DNA of 64,000 nucleotides from Lineus longissimus (taxonomy: Eukaryota; Nemertea; Pilidiophora; Heteronemertea; Lineidae). Under the pieces are notes generated by a model. It searched no databases. It was not told where the DNA came from and was given only the letters and a program-made list of their open reading frames with translations. A program made the position numbers and the translations under genes. The stretch is from NCBI RefSeq assembly GCF_910592395.1, contig NC_088326.1, positions 10,421,001-10,485,000 on the forward strand, given 5' to 3'. Below, piece by piece: positions 19,963 to 33,325 of this stretch (the first letter of the stretch is position 1; the number at the start of each line of letters is the position of its first letter).

Positions 19963-20416
19963 CTTTTTTGCACTTTGTTTTTATTTATCTTGTCAATTTT
20001 GCTGTGTTCGTGGTTGCATTTTTCGGCAATTTAACCCTTTTCTCTCGCATCAAACAGAATAATAATTACACATAAATGAGGATGGAATTTTACCTGACAC
20101 GGCGAGACTTTATATGGAGCAAACCAACTCCACTGAGTTTTTAACGAGTTTTACCCAGATACCACTTCAGTATAATACCAACTGCAACATGAAGTTTTTC
20201 TCCAAAAAAACCCAAGGTCTATTTATGTCGCTGGTACTAACTTCATAAAAACAAAAATTAAAATCACTGCAAAAAATATGAGTGCAAAAAGGTAATCCCG
20301 AGGACCTTTGCGAATAACTAGTCTCCTGTGCGCAGTCCATTTCGTTATCCTGATCGCCCTTCCTCGGACAGGACGAGGCTGGTCCGTCCGGAGTGTTCAA
20401 AAACCCGATTGTCTAA

Positions 20417-20590
20417 GGCTGACGTTACAAAGGCCTCATTCGTTCACTTCCCACATGTCACGTTCTCCTTAATGCGTTCGTTCCTCACTGAATGCATGCC
20501 ACAAGGCCGTGCATTCACCGAGGAACGTTAAGTAAAGCTGGAACGTGACATGTGGGAAGTGAACGAATGAGGCCTATGTAACGTCAGCCT
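20417..20590. mobile_element. 174 bp foldback MITE inserted in tRNA repeat unit
   Basis: Begins AGGCTGACGTTACA and ends with its exact inverse TGTAACGTCAGCCT. The arms stay complementary for about 50 bases, and the centre (CGTTCCTC/GAGGAACG, TGAATGCA/TGCATTCA) also pairs, so the whole element can fold into one hairpin. TA flanks both ends (20415-20416 and 20591-20592). The equivalent place in unit 1 has an uninterrupted TTTTACACA, i.e. an empty site. No coding capacity. Confidence 0.9.
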
Positions 20591-20791
20591 TACACACCCA
20601 CCATTGGACAACTGCCCGCATGTTTCGATAAATAATTGGCGATGATAAGAAGTACGCTGTACTAACACACAGATATGAATGGTCATTCAATCCCTGTATG
20701 ATTCCAACGTAACACTCTTCGCCGCCTGACTAATCGCGTTCAGCAAGGCCGATTGTACATATTGTACACTAATGCCCATTAATTCCATGAG

Positions 20792-20863
20792 GCGCTGGTG
20801 GTGTAAAGGTTAGCATTGTTGCCTTCCAAGCAATAGATCCGGGTTCGATTCCCGGCTAGCGCA
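20792..20863 (+). tRNA. tRNA-Gly(TCC), copy 3
   Basis: Same as copies 1 and 2 except for G in the T stem (CCGGG/CCCGG), which restores full Watson-Crick pairing. A T5 terminator follows. This is the canonical form and probably the ancestral sequence of the array. Confidence 0.95.
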
Positions 20864-21190
20864 CGTTTTTGCACTTTGTTTTTATTTATCTTGTCTATTT
20901 TTCTATGTTCGTGTTTGCATTTTTCGGCAATTTAACCCTTTTCTCTCGCATCAAACAGAATAATAATTACACACCAATGAGGATGGCCTTTTACCTGACA
21001 CGACGAGACTTGATATAAAGTGTGAAGCCAACCGACTCCAGGGAGTTTTTTAACGAGTTTTAACCAGATACCACTTCAGTATAATACCAACTGCAACATG
21101 AATTTTTTCTCCAAAGAAACCGAAGGTCTATTTATGTCGCCGGTACTAACTTCATGAAAACAAAAATTAAAATCACTGCAAAAAATATTG

Positions 21191-24100
21191 AGACTGACTG
21201 TATATATAATGACTATATATTGTCGTCATTGTATAATATCATTATTCATCACATGAAATAAATATTCTCGATATTTTCGCTGTTGGAGTCACGTGTCCCC
21301 TGCATCTCTGCCAGACGACCAGTTGGCCCTCAATCAAGGTTCGCAGACGACCGATTGGAATCAATATACACAACGCACGATGCAATAAGAATGAATTCCC
21401 ACTTCTGAATATATGATTTAATATCATGTTTGGGGTAGGACCTTCTGCTGAGCCCCACGACCCTCCCCAAACACCACGTGGGTGCCTCATGCCAGGCATC
21501 ACGTCAGATCTCGTCGCCACGCGCATGGATACCATGAGAGTTTCGCCAAAATAAAAAATAAAAATAAAAATCAAGCAAAAATCAACGTACAAGTGCAATA
21601 CATGTAGTTTGTATTTTGCTTCATTACTGATATGATTAAATTTTTATATTGATTCATCATATATTTTAGATGCAATATTTGGTGAGTATTCGTTCCACAC
21701 CTGATCGTCTGCAACCTTCAGCGTTCCCGCCCCTCGCGCGCAAGGACGCCAAGCACCACGTTGACACGCGGCCAGTGATGAGGGTACAACAGAAGGATGC
21801 ACGGAGCAGCAACACCAACCCTCCCGCAGCAACAGAGCCAGCATTTAGCACAACAGTAGCCGACCCAGCCTCCGTGAGTAGAGAACGCTAGCCGCTATTG
21901 TTCACGTTTTGTTTTGGTAGTCACACCTGTATTGTTCTGTTAAAGCATCGCGGAAGTGTTTCAAATGTCGCGTTGGAATTCCACTCAATGAAAATCGGGG
22001 AAGTCCCAGTGTCCGCGAGACTGATGGTGAATCTGCCCCAAGGTTGGTCCAAAAATGTCCCGAGCAATTAAATTACTCAGGTGTGCATAATCAGTATAGT
22101 AACTGAGTAAAGTCGCCTCACATCCAAGCGTTTCATGGTCAAATTATGTGTCCAAGGCGCTCGAGAACAACCGATTATGGCCGATTAAGGCCGTAACTTT
22201 GGGTCAGAGGTTTTTGGCTGCACCTGGCGCGCTTGGTGCATTGTTTCTCAAGGGTAGCATACCCCGGACGCGGTCACTTAAGGACCTTGGGACACCGGAG
22301 TGATGGTCTCATGCGGTCACCCGAAGGTGACGAAGTCAATTAATTGAATTGACATTCTGTTGTAGTTGGTCTTCGCAAGAACGAATTTTGTTTTGATAAA
22401 TCTCAGACATCCCTTGGTTTGCCGTTATATAAGGGGTAGTGATTTTAGTTTAAGTTCTTGCTACATGCTCAAAATTTCATAACACCAGACTGTTTTCTCG
22501 TCTCTTTAAAAGAAATGAGATTTCGCCTAAAAAAAGTGAATACCTCGCAACAGCAGTCGCCCTCCCAGCAACGACATGTACGATGACACTTATGTCCGAA
22601 CGCAAGCCCTTCGGTTATTCAGGTGTGAAATGACACTTGGACACTTATTAAAATCCATAGTCGGGACACTTAAAGACGTATCTCGTAATCAGTCGAGAGA
22701 TGCCTCTTGAAATGCAATCAAATAAATTGTGCTACAAAAAGTACATGATATTCGTTCAATGAAGACAATTGTCACAACTTGAAAATACTTGAAGACGTTC
22801 GGATTTATAATGTATCTGGATTACGCCGTAGCAACGCAGTACGAATGGAAGACAATGTTTTAGTTACTTTTTTGTCGAGTATATTATGTATAAAAACTAC
22901 AAACTACGCTCGCTTATTACAACGAGTGAGGCACCGTCCCAGTTCAAACAAATCTTGATCAGATTCAAGATTCTTATACATGTATTATCATAGTCTTATT
23001 CATTTTCGTGTATTATACTCTCTAAAATATAAAAGTTTTCGACGAGTTTTCGGAAAACAGTTTAGGATTTTAGGCCATAAATGGAACCCCTTGAGATTTT
23101 CACGAAAAGGAAAACCCGTTTAAGTTTTTTTCAGGCTTAATCCCTTTAGTGGCCTTTCTGTCATCCGAGAGAAACTTCTCGGGGGCATAGTTGTGTTTGC
23201 TGAAATGCTCTAAAAGGTTTTTGAAAAGCCCCAAACCCTAAGAATATGTTTACAATGTACATATGTATGTACAAAATCGTAGTTATAATGTCTTTGACAA
23301 TGATTTTATCAATAATGCACATATTGATGTAGAAAAAAGTAAGTAAGATCCTCAGTAAAAATATTTTAGGAATCTCATTAGGATTTTTGACCTATCGTGT
23401 TATTTTCTTCCAACAGTCTAAGTACTCGAGTTCTTATCCGGTATCGGCAGAAAGTCACGTACACTTTGGTGTCGTCTACAATTGTACACACTGTAAAACT
23501 TTAGAATACTCCCAAAAATAAATCAGACCCCAGGCCTTCTCATTTCCTCTGAAATAGGGAATTTACAACTGATGATTTTCAGTGTAGGATCACATTATAT
23601 GGTTGGTCGAAATGGACGTTATTTGGCCACCAGTCGAAACACGAAGTCGTATCGGCAGCTAATCTAAAAAAGAGCTGGGCCGGGTGATTTTTCATCCCTA
23701 TCAAATGTATCAGAGATATTTAAAACGTTACCAATTTTAGAGGTTTTTCTCCAACTACGTTTACAGTATCTTTAGCTGAGAACTGAATCCATTGGCACCC
23801 ATCTTCTTCAGCGCCTCATCATTTTTTTTCACAAAATATGACTTCTTTGTTCACCTCATTACATCTAATGTCGATTTAATTGTCCGCATCAAGTCTTGAA
23901 AAGTTCGCACGGGTTAGATTCAATATTTCAGTTCCCACCATCAACCCGCAAAAACAATTAAAACAAATCACAAGAGCTCTGGAACATCTCTCGGGAAATA
24001 CCGTACAACCGTGACGTCCCGCGAGAATCCACCAAGGTCAAACGCGGGAAAATCCCATGCCAAAAGCCGCGCTTTTTTACGACAGCGCCAATGATTGAAG

Positions 24101-24936
24101 TAGTATCTTCTCTGATTAAAAATCAATATCATGTCTTATTTCTCATTTTCCCATGGATCCCGCTTCGTATCTCTTTCCCACCGTTTAGAGACGGAGCTAA
24201 TTAATAAACTCGCGTTGCGATGACCGCGCAGTCTCGTTGATCGTGCTCAATTAAAACACTTGGGATTTTAATTGCTGTTCCGTTTTGTAGACGCACCCAC
24301 GCCTCGCGGAAAACTATCCCGCGTCATATCAGTATTTTCTTTGTTTTATATTTGTATGATCAATCAGTTACATTTATTCCTTGGTTAGATTGTGACAAAC
24401 TCTTGGGCAATGACTGTGCAGATGTATCAAAAGTTTTCAAATCACGGCCACCCAAATATTTGCACTGCTATATATGAAATAAACATTTTTAAGTTGAAGA
24501 GTACAAAAGGGTTATGACAAGTTCGCCAATGCTGATGATCGGTGTGCATAAAAAACAAACATCGGCCAAGTAGTTTGTACACACGGGCCCAAAACATCGC
24601 GGAGATATTGACCTACTTTTGACATCGAGCTGAGAAAGTGAATTTCAAGTTTTATGAAATCTGCGATTGTTCGCAAACCAACCACATTATCTATCCGAAC
24701 CCATCAAGATATTATTATCTTCAAAATGTCCCTCGCCTTTGTTCAGTATATTGTATTGTCGAAGGGGTGCTCGAATTTAAAAAGGTGTTGCATAACATGC
24801 GCGTGTACGGACAATATTTATATTTCCCACGCCACGCGGCCCCAGTGTGCATAATCTGCAGTCAACCCTTTACGACAATGCATTGTCTGCAGTCTTCCTC
24901 AGTCATGCTTGAATGGGTTTCATTTGTAAATTAAGG
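21191..24936. other. intergenic, no gene seen
   Basis: Short frames only. A GC-richer patch with GCGGGAAA-type motifs lies at 23990-24070, next to an ATTAAA-rich stretch at 24100-24290. This could be regulatory but nothing is diagnostic. Confidence 0.45.
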
Positions 24937-24939
24937 TTA

Positions 24940-25140
24940 CCTAATTTAATGCTGGTCAAAAATTTCGCAGTAAATTGCGCATTTTGTTCATTTTTATTAA
25001 GAATGATTAATTGTTCTCATAATAATTAATTAAGATTAATTATGTATGGGCAATCGTCATGTCTGCATTATGAACACGGATTATTATTTTTTTGCATCCA
25101 CCTCGCTTTGAGGTCCGATTAACATCGATTAATATTTTAT
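24940..25140. promoter_or_regulatory. dense TAAT/ATTA cluster
   Basis: About a dozen TAAT or ATTA cores within 200 bases, including ATAATAATTAATTAAG and CATCGATTAATA. Homeodomain proteins bind such cores, so a distal enhancer is possible. The AT-richness alone could also explain the count. Confidence 0.25.
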
Positions 25141-26689
25141 TCATGGGACTCAATTATGTTGGGGTTTCCCACCGATTCGGAAGAGGCTGGGCACTCTCCG
25201 TAACAGTGTTGAAGAAAACAATAGGGGTTTGTATTACATGAACTCCCTGAGGAGCTACGTATTGGAGAGTATTATGTTTCACTCTCCATAGCAGAGGCTA
25301 CTTAATGATTATATTGGAGAAACACACTGGGACAGTCCGAGTATCTCGGAGAGTGCATCTTGTTGACTCTTCATAACAGAAGTGAAGGATGAGGAATTAT
25401 CTAGGGAACTCGGTTTTTAAAAGTATGTCAATTTTTATTTATTTATTTCTTTATTAAACCTCCAGTTAAGGAGAATCAAATATTTTACAAGTTTAAAACT
25501 ACATGTACAACCTATCAAGTTGAATCAAAACACCCGTGTAAGTAATAGCAAAGTTACGTGAAGAAAACCGCAGAGATACTGAAGGGAATATTAGTCCTTG
25601 GTAAACAAGAACAAATGAATAGAACTCCACGAATGATAGAAATGATACTTTTTGTCGAAAGATAAAGACACCTCTTCGAAACATTTCTGTCTCCTCCAAT
25701 CATTCTCCAATGCCGTGTCCGATCATTCACATGCCCGGAAGTACCAACTCCCCTGGGACCCCATCACGGAGAGATCGTGACATGCCCCATAACAAATCCA
25801 GTAGTCTGAAGCAAGTGGGCCAGTTTTTGACCCGGAGGTGTAAAAACGTCTATTGTTCGATAGAATCACACTATTTCATTTCTATTTTTCGCGTCTAATT
25901 CTCCGGCTTTTGAAATACCCTGTGAGCTGGAGTTCGAGATGTCATTGAAATTATCCATGCCATTTGGTCAAGTAATTAAACCTCTGTTTCGGTGAAGCCA
26001 TTTTTTTCTTTATCGCGCTGTTCCAGTGATGACGCTCAACCCCACTTCAAAGGTTCAACTGTTCAGTTGCATGCCACTTTGATCAAGAATGGATTAAAGG
26101 AGAATGTTTAACTAGCTATTAGTTAGAAAGACTAGCACTTAGTTCTAATTTTGAATAGTGGGAAAGTACGGATTAAAGATTGATCTATACTTGCTCTGAT
26201 GTATATCAATCGGGCTTGTGAGGTATGTTTGAGAGGCTTCTCCCATCAATCACCCCGGAGAATCAAAATCCTAAACTCCGACCGACCATCACCAGATTAC
26301 GCGGTTTTGAGCATATCGTGTGTTCCCTAGTCTCGATTCCATATTTTATATATTAGCTCCCTTGTTTTAACCCCCAATTCAGATCATATTTTACTTGGGC
26401 ATTCGAATCTGGGGCTCTTTAAGAAGTCATTGGTTAAAGTTTCACATTGAAACCTACGATAAAACCATGGCCTCAATTGTTGTCGATAAAGTATAAATTT
26501 GCATACTTCCTACTTTGTCGTTCGTAGCTATTCGTAAAAGTTGCCAAACCTGGCTATACGTTGACGCTACGTAAGCTTTTTTCTCTCTTTGTCTAAGCGA
26601 TGATACACTCTTGAAAATAAAGGTTTTTGAGCTCCTACAAAACCTTTATGGGATTCTCAGCCAAAACAAAGATGCACTAAGAAAAATCT

Positions 26690-27310
26690 TTCGAGGTTTT
26701 TAGCTCACCTCGGAGATCTTATACGATACCGTGGCGTCCGTCGTCCATCGTCGTCCGTCGGCGTCCGTCGTCGTCGTCTGTTAGCGGAGCACGTTTCGTC
26801 AACGCTAGGGCTGGATGGCTAAAACTTGATGTGATGGTAGCTTTGGGCAATATGCCCAGACTTATTTTTCTTTTTCGCGATTTGACCTATACTACTTCTG
26901 GCCTCCAGGCGGCCATCTTTGCGTTTTTGAAGTTAATGGTTGTACGTAGAGTGACGATATTTTTATGGTGGGTGTAACTAATAAGGTTAAATGACATATC
27001 ACCCGGATTTTTGATTTGATCTTCTTATCAAGGTCACAGAGGTCAAAGTTCACTAAATCACCGATAGGTGTTACGTTTCGTTTCTATTTGAGCTAGAAGG
27101 TTCTAAACATGTGAGGGTATATATATAGAGATACTCTATTCTACCCAAAAAAAATTGTCCCGCTCGGACTTTAAATATGACTGCCAGGCGGCCATCTTGA
27201 AAATTAAACAACGTCGGATTGCAACCAAATTTCATGTGATTGTATATCTATGTACTCTCTACAATCCTTGATTTTCAATCAAATCCATCGACCAATATGA
27301 CCGCCAGGGA
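26690..27310. repeat. CGTC microsatellite and repeated CCAGGCGGCCATCTT module
   Basis: A (CGTCCGT)-like simple repeat at 26737-26785 is followed by sequence in which CCAGGCGGCCATCTT occurs at about 26907 and 27183, and a truncated form near 27298, each after a TATGAC or TTCTGGC context. This looks like part of a dispersed repeat rather than a gene. Confidence 0.5.
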
Positions 27311-27319
27311 TTTTATCAT

Positions 27320-30300
27320 TTATCTGAAAAACCTAAAGGTGCGCATTTTTGTGTTGAGTGAACGACACTAAAATGTTTTTTAAAGCAAAAAAAAATATTT
27401 TCAAGACAGTGGAAGTACAGGACGAAAAAACCTCGTGCCATAATGAACAAGCACAATCTAATTTGCCCCGCGGACTTGATCTTCTCAAAAATGGCTCGTC
27501 TTCTGAGAAAAAAAATTAAATGGTTCCTCATTTGTTACAAGGAATTTTTCAAAAATCCCTTCATTAAAAAAAGAATTGCTAAAAGGTTGCGTCACATTGT
27601 CATGGCCATTACATGGAAATGACCACAGTTTGACCATCTGATATATCACACAACCCGAAGCTAAATTCCTAATTACCTAAATTAAATCAGATCTCAAGGA
27701 CATTTCCAATATTTTACCTTACAAAAAGTGCATCATACAACCTGGTTTTTCTGTCTCAAGTTCACCGCCTTCGGCCTTGAAATACAAACGCAAACAAAAA
27801 ATTCTTAACACGGCCTTTAATTCACAAAAAGCTTTGCTAATTCAAAAATTATTGTTTAACCCAAACTCATTTGTCCGACTAAGGGATCAGGATAATGTTT
27901 AGAAAAGTTATTAACGCTATAAATGACATAATAGAGCTAATATATAGGGCGTACCCTCCCTTGGGGAAGGAAAAAATTGTACTAAAATTCTCTGAGATCA
28001 TCTGTTCGGTGATCAGAACACCTTTGGCCTGTACGACAGAAGGCCTTCCTTTTCGACACGAGCACCAAACACTTATAAAACGGGGCAACATTTCCGCCCG
28101 CAAGGTACCCAGAGGCCGTATAGCAATCTTTTCACTATCTCAAAATTATTCTTTGTCCATTTCCGACGGGTCGAAGAGGATATCTTTGTTGGTGTGAAAT
28201 TCTCGCGTACGTTCTCGCCCGAGGTTCCGGGGAGTTTCCCCTCCTTGGGGCTGCTCCACTTGTGTTTTGAAGTAAGAAAGCTAATTTGCTGCGTGATCTC
28301 GTGAAGTGGCCAGCGCAAGAGAACTTATGCCGGAATCCTAACATGCTATGATTAGTTTTTTCGACATTTTTTTCGCGTTTTTTCTCTTCTTTATGGTTAG
28401 CTGATTACTTTTCCTGTAGACATGGTGAAAGGATACGATGCCGTCTGTTGCTTGTCGAAAGCTAAGAAAAGATGAAAAAGAGTATGCTCTTTTTTGGTGT
28501 TCCGGTGTGGAGAAAAGCTTTCTTCGTTGTGAAGCAAAGACAAAACTAAGAAAGTCTTATTGAGAAACGAATCATAGCATTATGTTCCATAAACTATAAG
28601 AGCTGGGAGACGCTTTCCAATCGTACGTTAAATTGACCTAATCCCAGCCGTTAAAAAAATGAATCTTCAGGTGCTCTCGGCACATAGACCTCTTGCTGAG
28701 CTCATATAGGCCTATCATTGGCGGAACAGGAACAGTTCTTATCCGCAAAAACACTAACTTTGGAGGAATTGTACAGCGGGAGAAGGTAACTTTAACTACC
28801 GTGTATCTATGGAATCCGCCAGTAACCCAAGCAAACCATTTTGTGCCAATCAATTTTCCTAAAAGTTGCAATAACTAAAATTGAAACCCTTTTCAAAGCA
28901 TCGTCACAGGTTGTCTACCAGATTGACGCCGGGGGCACCCAACATCTCCGGCGTGACACTCGACACCCTTAAAAACGCGTCCATTGTCGAAAAGGGCAAA
29001 ATTCAAAACTTTGAAACCCTTACAAGTCAAATGTTTTAAACCCTTCAAATTTTTGAATTTGTTCGCCCAGCGTGAGGCGGCCGTGAACAAAGGGCCCATT
29101 TGCTAGAACAGTATTTGAGACCCTCAGCGACAATATCAAATAGTAGGGCCACGCGCCTGGAGACAATTGTTAGGGAAACAGCGACACTAAAGGATAGTAT
29201 TTGAGACCCTTCGCGAAGATGAGAACCATGCTTGCAAATAATTGACAATTTGTGCCCCTGAGGGCCCTGGAAAGAAACAACCCTTATTTAACAAGTTACA
29301 CTGAAGTGATGAGTAAATAATAGAGATTTGACTGAGGTAATTAATTTCAAGGGATTTCTAGTGTCTCGAAAATTGATAACATTTGGCGATGGGTGGTTCG
29401 ATAATGAAATGTACATCGCAATTACGCAACACAATAAGGAGATCTAAATATCGTTAATGGGTTTCCTTGTAACAATGCCATAAGGCCATGTAAAAAAGTG
29501 TTTCTCGTCCAATAGATTGAGTGGAGTTTAGTACATCACTCTCTCTAACACTATGAACCCAAGATCTCGTATTTTTCTCGTATTTCGATCGTATTCTGTA
29601 TCAGCATCGTCATCTCTCGTAAATCAGTAGCGGTTTCTAACCGCCTTAGACTCCCTGCTGCTAGAGATTCTCATTTTTTTAGAGTTTCGTTGGTTGAAAA
29701 GTAAAACTTTTGGCCATTCTAACTGTCGTTACTGCCGATACAGAAACTAAGTTTCTGGCGTGATGATTTTTTTATTGTGTGAACGCTTGTCCGAGGAACA
29801 GCTTTCATACATTTCATACTTTATATCAAAACATTCATGTGACATGAAGCAAAAGCGCCGGCATACAACAAATTAGAACCACGCCAATTAGTTTACGAGG
29901 AGAATATGATAGAAATTTCTGCACTGAATAAACATTTGTAGAATCATATAATTCTTTGTGTGACACAAACAAGGGAATCGACTGTACGTGAATTATCACC
30001 GACAATGCAGATTAGGAGAAATGTTTTTAGAACCGAGTAGGGGCGGAGATAGCCGAAGAGTCCCGATGATTGCCTTGTGCAGGGTCGCGCATGCGTGACG
30101 GATGATACCCGGACAGGTGCGGGGAGAATTTAAAGTTACTTCCAAACCTGTTGCTGCTTTGTAATTTAGACAAGAGAGCAGGGTTTGATACTAGATACGG
30201 ATGATTGAGGTAGTCAACCGCTCGTGTTGCGCATTGTTAATGTTGTTGTGCGCACCGCGGGCCATATGGTCGGCCATTGATTGATTCGTCAACTGATCGA

Positions 30301-30590
30301 ATTCTCGTCACGGATGAGCTAATGCGAGATTCTACCGGCATCATTTTAGCAACAGTTAAGCATCATATTGTATCTTCATGCCATATGTCAACATGAAAAT
30401 ATGTAAAGCCCATTGTTGAATTTCTATTGCCAACTAATTACTCTCCAAACACGATGAACTGAACTACATGTATAATGCTGAACTGTCGTGTTTTTGAAAG
30501 ACGTCGAACTAAACTCTCCGGTCGAAGCGATTGAAAATATTTCATACTTTTTCCATTTCCAAACATCGGTAAACTTAAAAGCCGTTGTAT
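27320..30590. other. intergenic, no gene seen
   Basis: No coding or RNA gene recognised. Short local repeats of TTTGAGACCCT occur at 29110-29215, and TTTGAAACCCTT around 28880-29050. Confidence 0.45.
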
Positions 30591-30594
30591 CGTT

Positions 30595-30735
30595 TCTGAG
30601 TGTTTCCGTTTCCATTGTGTTTCTCCTCACTGTTTAGGAACGCTCAAAGATACATTGACACCTTTATTTTCCCCTATTGAAAAGGTATTGCCTATCTCTC
30701 TATTGCCTGGAAACACTGAAATATCGAGAACAACT
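30595..30735 (+). repeat. dispersed repeat family B, copy 1
   Basis: Starts CTGAGTGTTTCC, then CCTCACTGTTTAGGAACGCT, a T-rich middle with CCCCTATTGAAAA, and ends GGAAACACTGAAA, ATCGAGAACAAC. Copies at 38361 (same orientation) and 61421 (inverted) share this order. The two ends carry mutually inverted AGTGTTTCC, suggesting a non-autonomous DNA element. Confidence 0.6.
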
Positions 30736-33320
30736 TAACAAAGATAACACTGGCATAAAACGCCACTTTCTGCCCTGGAAGACTAACTGACCACTGCTTG
30801 ATATGGCTGATCGAGTCAGAATGTTTTTATCATGCATTGAGCAAACCATTGTACCGTAGTGACTATTCAAATGTCTGACACTTATTTTTCAATATATTTC
30901 ATTCTAAGTTAGTAACTGATGCGTAATTCTGAATCGAAAATATGGACCGGACTAACACTAACACTAAACATGCACATTACTTTATTCTAGGTTTTAAACG
31001 ATCAGTCCGTTGGCCATGCCCCAATCCACGATTCCAATACTGCATAGCCACATTTATGAATGTAGGCATGTTTTCAAGCGCGAATTCTGTCTGGATTGGC
31101 TCGTTAAGCAATGAATTGACATATTTGACCTGCTGGTCATCATTATGGTATTCAGGGATATCGAATTTGAAAGAGAGGTGCTCTACCTCTGCTCTGAATG
31201 ACATGAATACTCTGTGTTGACTGCAATCGTCTACTCTAATTGACATGTCATGTATAAACTGTGGAATCTCCCTTAGCGGACACACCCTCCCTCCTAACGA
31301 CACTACATTTGGTCCAATCATTGGTAATTTCCATTAAATTTGACCTCTGTGATCAGGATACTTCTCGATGAAAGAGAGCATACGTCAGTTCCAAGGGTGT
31401 CCCTAATAGAGAGGTTCCGCTGTACACTCCTGTCGAACTTTTAGATGTTACAGTCGAAATGCAGTTTTACCATTGCTGAATCGATCTCATGCAATTTGAG
31501 GCTATGATTTGGTCGGAAAATATGTCAGCATCTGTTAGACCTGTTCCCTACTCTAAATTGCCCTGCACCTTAACCGTATCACGTAATCTCAAACGCCATT
31601 GCGATTACAATTCCTGAAATCTTCGAAAACATCAGAAATCCGTGGTTGGAATTTTATCATGGTGTCCACCATTATCAATATGCCATCCGCATCGAGTTAG
31701 ATATTTGGTGTCGAGTCAGCCTCTCCATATCCATACATCTGACTTCTTATTTTTTCATTCAAAAGCCCGCCACCAAATCCCGTTAATTATGGCAGAAATG
31801 TGACGCTCGTTTTACGCTCATCTGCCGCAAATTGTGTAAATTTGTTGTTTAGAAATTTGGATACGCGGCCCGGGGCACCGCAGTCTCCCCGCACCCTTAG
31901 GGCACTCAAGCCAGATGACTCCGCCGAAACACCTTCTGGTCTGCAGTCGAACCTTCCGGCTGCAGCCCAGGGACAGAACGCTTCGGGAAACATTTGCTCA
32001 ACGCGGTGTGGATAATAGCCCCTCGAAACAGGGGCGGAGAGGGAAACGGCTTGCCTGGAATCTGCTCGAGTGGCTTACGCTGCGCCCAGACTGGTCAGAA
32101 CTCATGGGCGGTTGTTCTATTCACCGCAATAAGTGAAAAAGGCCCTTGAAATTACTTCCCCCAGGCGCCTCAGTTCATGGACGTTCCTGGGCGCAGCGTA
32201 TTGAAGTAGATTTCAAACAACGATAATCAGCCGCATATTCGATAATCCTAATTGACGGCTATGAATCTTCCCTTTCATTTGACTTATTCTCTCGACTTAT
32301 CTTTGTCCTTGATCAATTTTCAAGGTCGAAGAGGTCATTGTGGTCCGAACACTGACAGCTCAAAATTCTTTTTTCACTTTCACAATTGACAGACGCATCT
32401 TTTCATGGGGACTTCGTCACCGGATGAAGTTACATGCGACAACAGATCATTTAGCTTTTAGAAGTTACGCCGAAATGTGACATGCTACATAAATTCGGGT
32501 CAAAAATATGGCAGGCGAGTTTTTGTGAAAAGGGACAAAATGTCCTTGAATTTTATGCTTCGTTTCATTCGAGTTTATTTTTGTTCCGTTTTGAAAGACT
32601 CCGATTTATTTATTTGTCACGAGATTTTTTTGGTTTGTAAATATTGCAATAAAAACATGATTCAGCAATTGGTCGTGAAAATATGATAGTCGTGTAACAC
32701 TTATAAAATATTGGGAAGGATATTATCAATAATTTGGTAGTAAATACCAGAATGAACAAAGACGGACACAGAACATTCCAGACATCTCTGTCGTGCCCGT
32801 GTCGTTTTATTTATCTTCCGTTTTTCTCTTCTGTCGCCACCACACGATATAAAAATGACGAATGAACTGTTTTAATGTCTGGCCCGTGTTTGATGATCAT
32901 GATATCAGAAACAAGTTTGTTTCGACAATAAAATGTATTTTTGTTCGTGAGGAAAGCAAATACGACTAAGTCAATAATGTTATCAAGTCTCGTCAACATG
33001 CGATTGTGATGATCCAATTGTCTGTTTAGTAACGTAAACTAATGCAGTATGGCATTCTGTGACATCCATGCGTTTTCTCGTTTGATAACATGAGTTGACG
33101 AATGAAGAACCGAAACCAACCTTCCTTCATACTACACGTGTCGCTGTTGCGTAACAGCGATAATTTTGTCCGTCTGCTAGTAGGCAACTTCGTATGCCTG
33201 TAAATGCGCCAGCGCGGTTATATTGTATTGTAAACTCTAGCAAAATTAATGTGGCCCCTTAGCCTCCAAGGAAAGCAACTTTTAGCAAGCACCCCCTCTT
33301 TGGGCTTCCTTGGTCTATTG
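30736..33320. other. intergenic, no gene seen
   Basis: Besides the MITE at 31259, a perfect 13 bp inverted repeat (TACGCTGCGCCCA at 32076-32088, its complement at 32188-32200) sits in a CpG-rich stretch (31860-32200). No coding gene recognised. Confidence 0.45.
31259..31422 (-). mobile_element. third, older copy of the pogo-like MITE
   Basis: Carries CTCCCTTAGCGGACAC at the left and TAGAGAGGTTCCGCTG at the right, i.e. inverted relative to the intronic copies. It is followed by TA. Interior motifs are only partly recognisable. Confidence 0.6.
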
Positions 33321-33325
33321 ACGGC

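Larger units (their letters stand above)
19110..21190. repeat. threefold tandem duplication carrying tRNA-Gly genes
   Basis: Three units begin at CAGCAAGG (19110, 19841, 20741). Unit length is 731 in the first interval and 900 in the second; the difference is explained by the foldback element at 20417-20590. Each unit holds a tRNA gene about 50 bases from its start followed by roughly 450 highly similar bases. The third unit loses similarity near 21187. High identity implies recent duplication. Confidence 0.92.
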
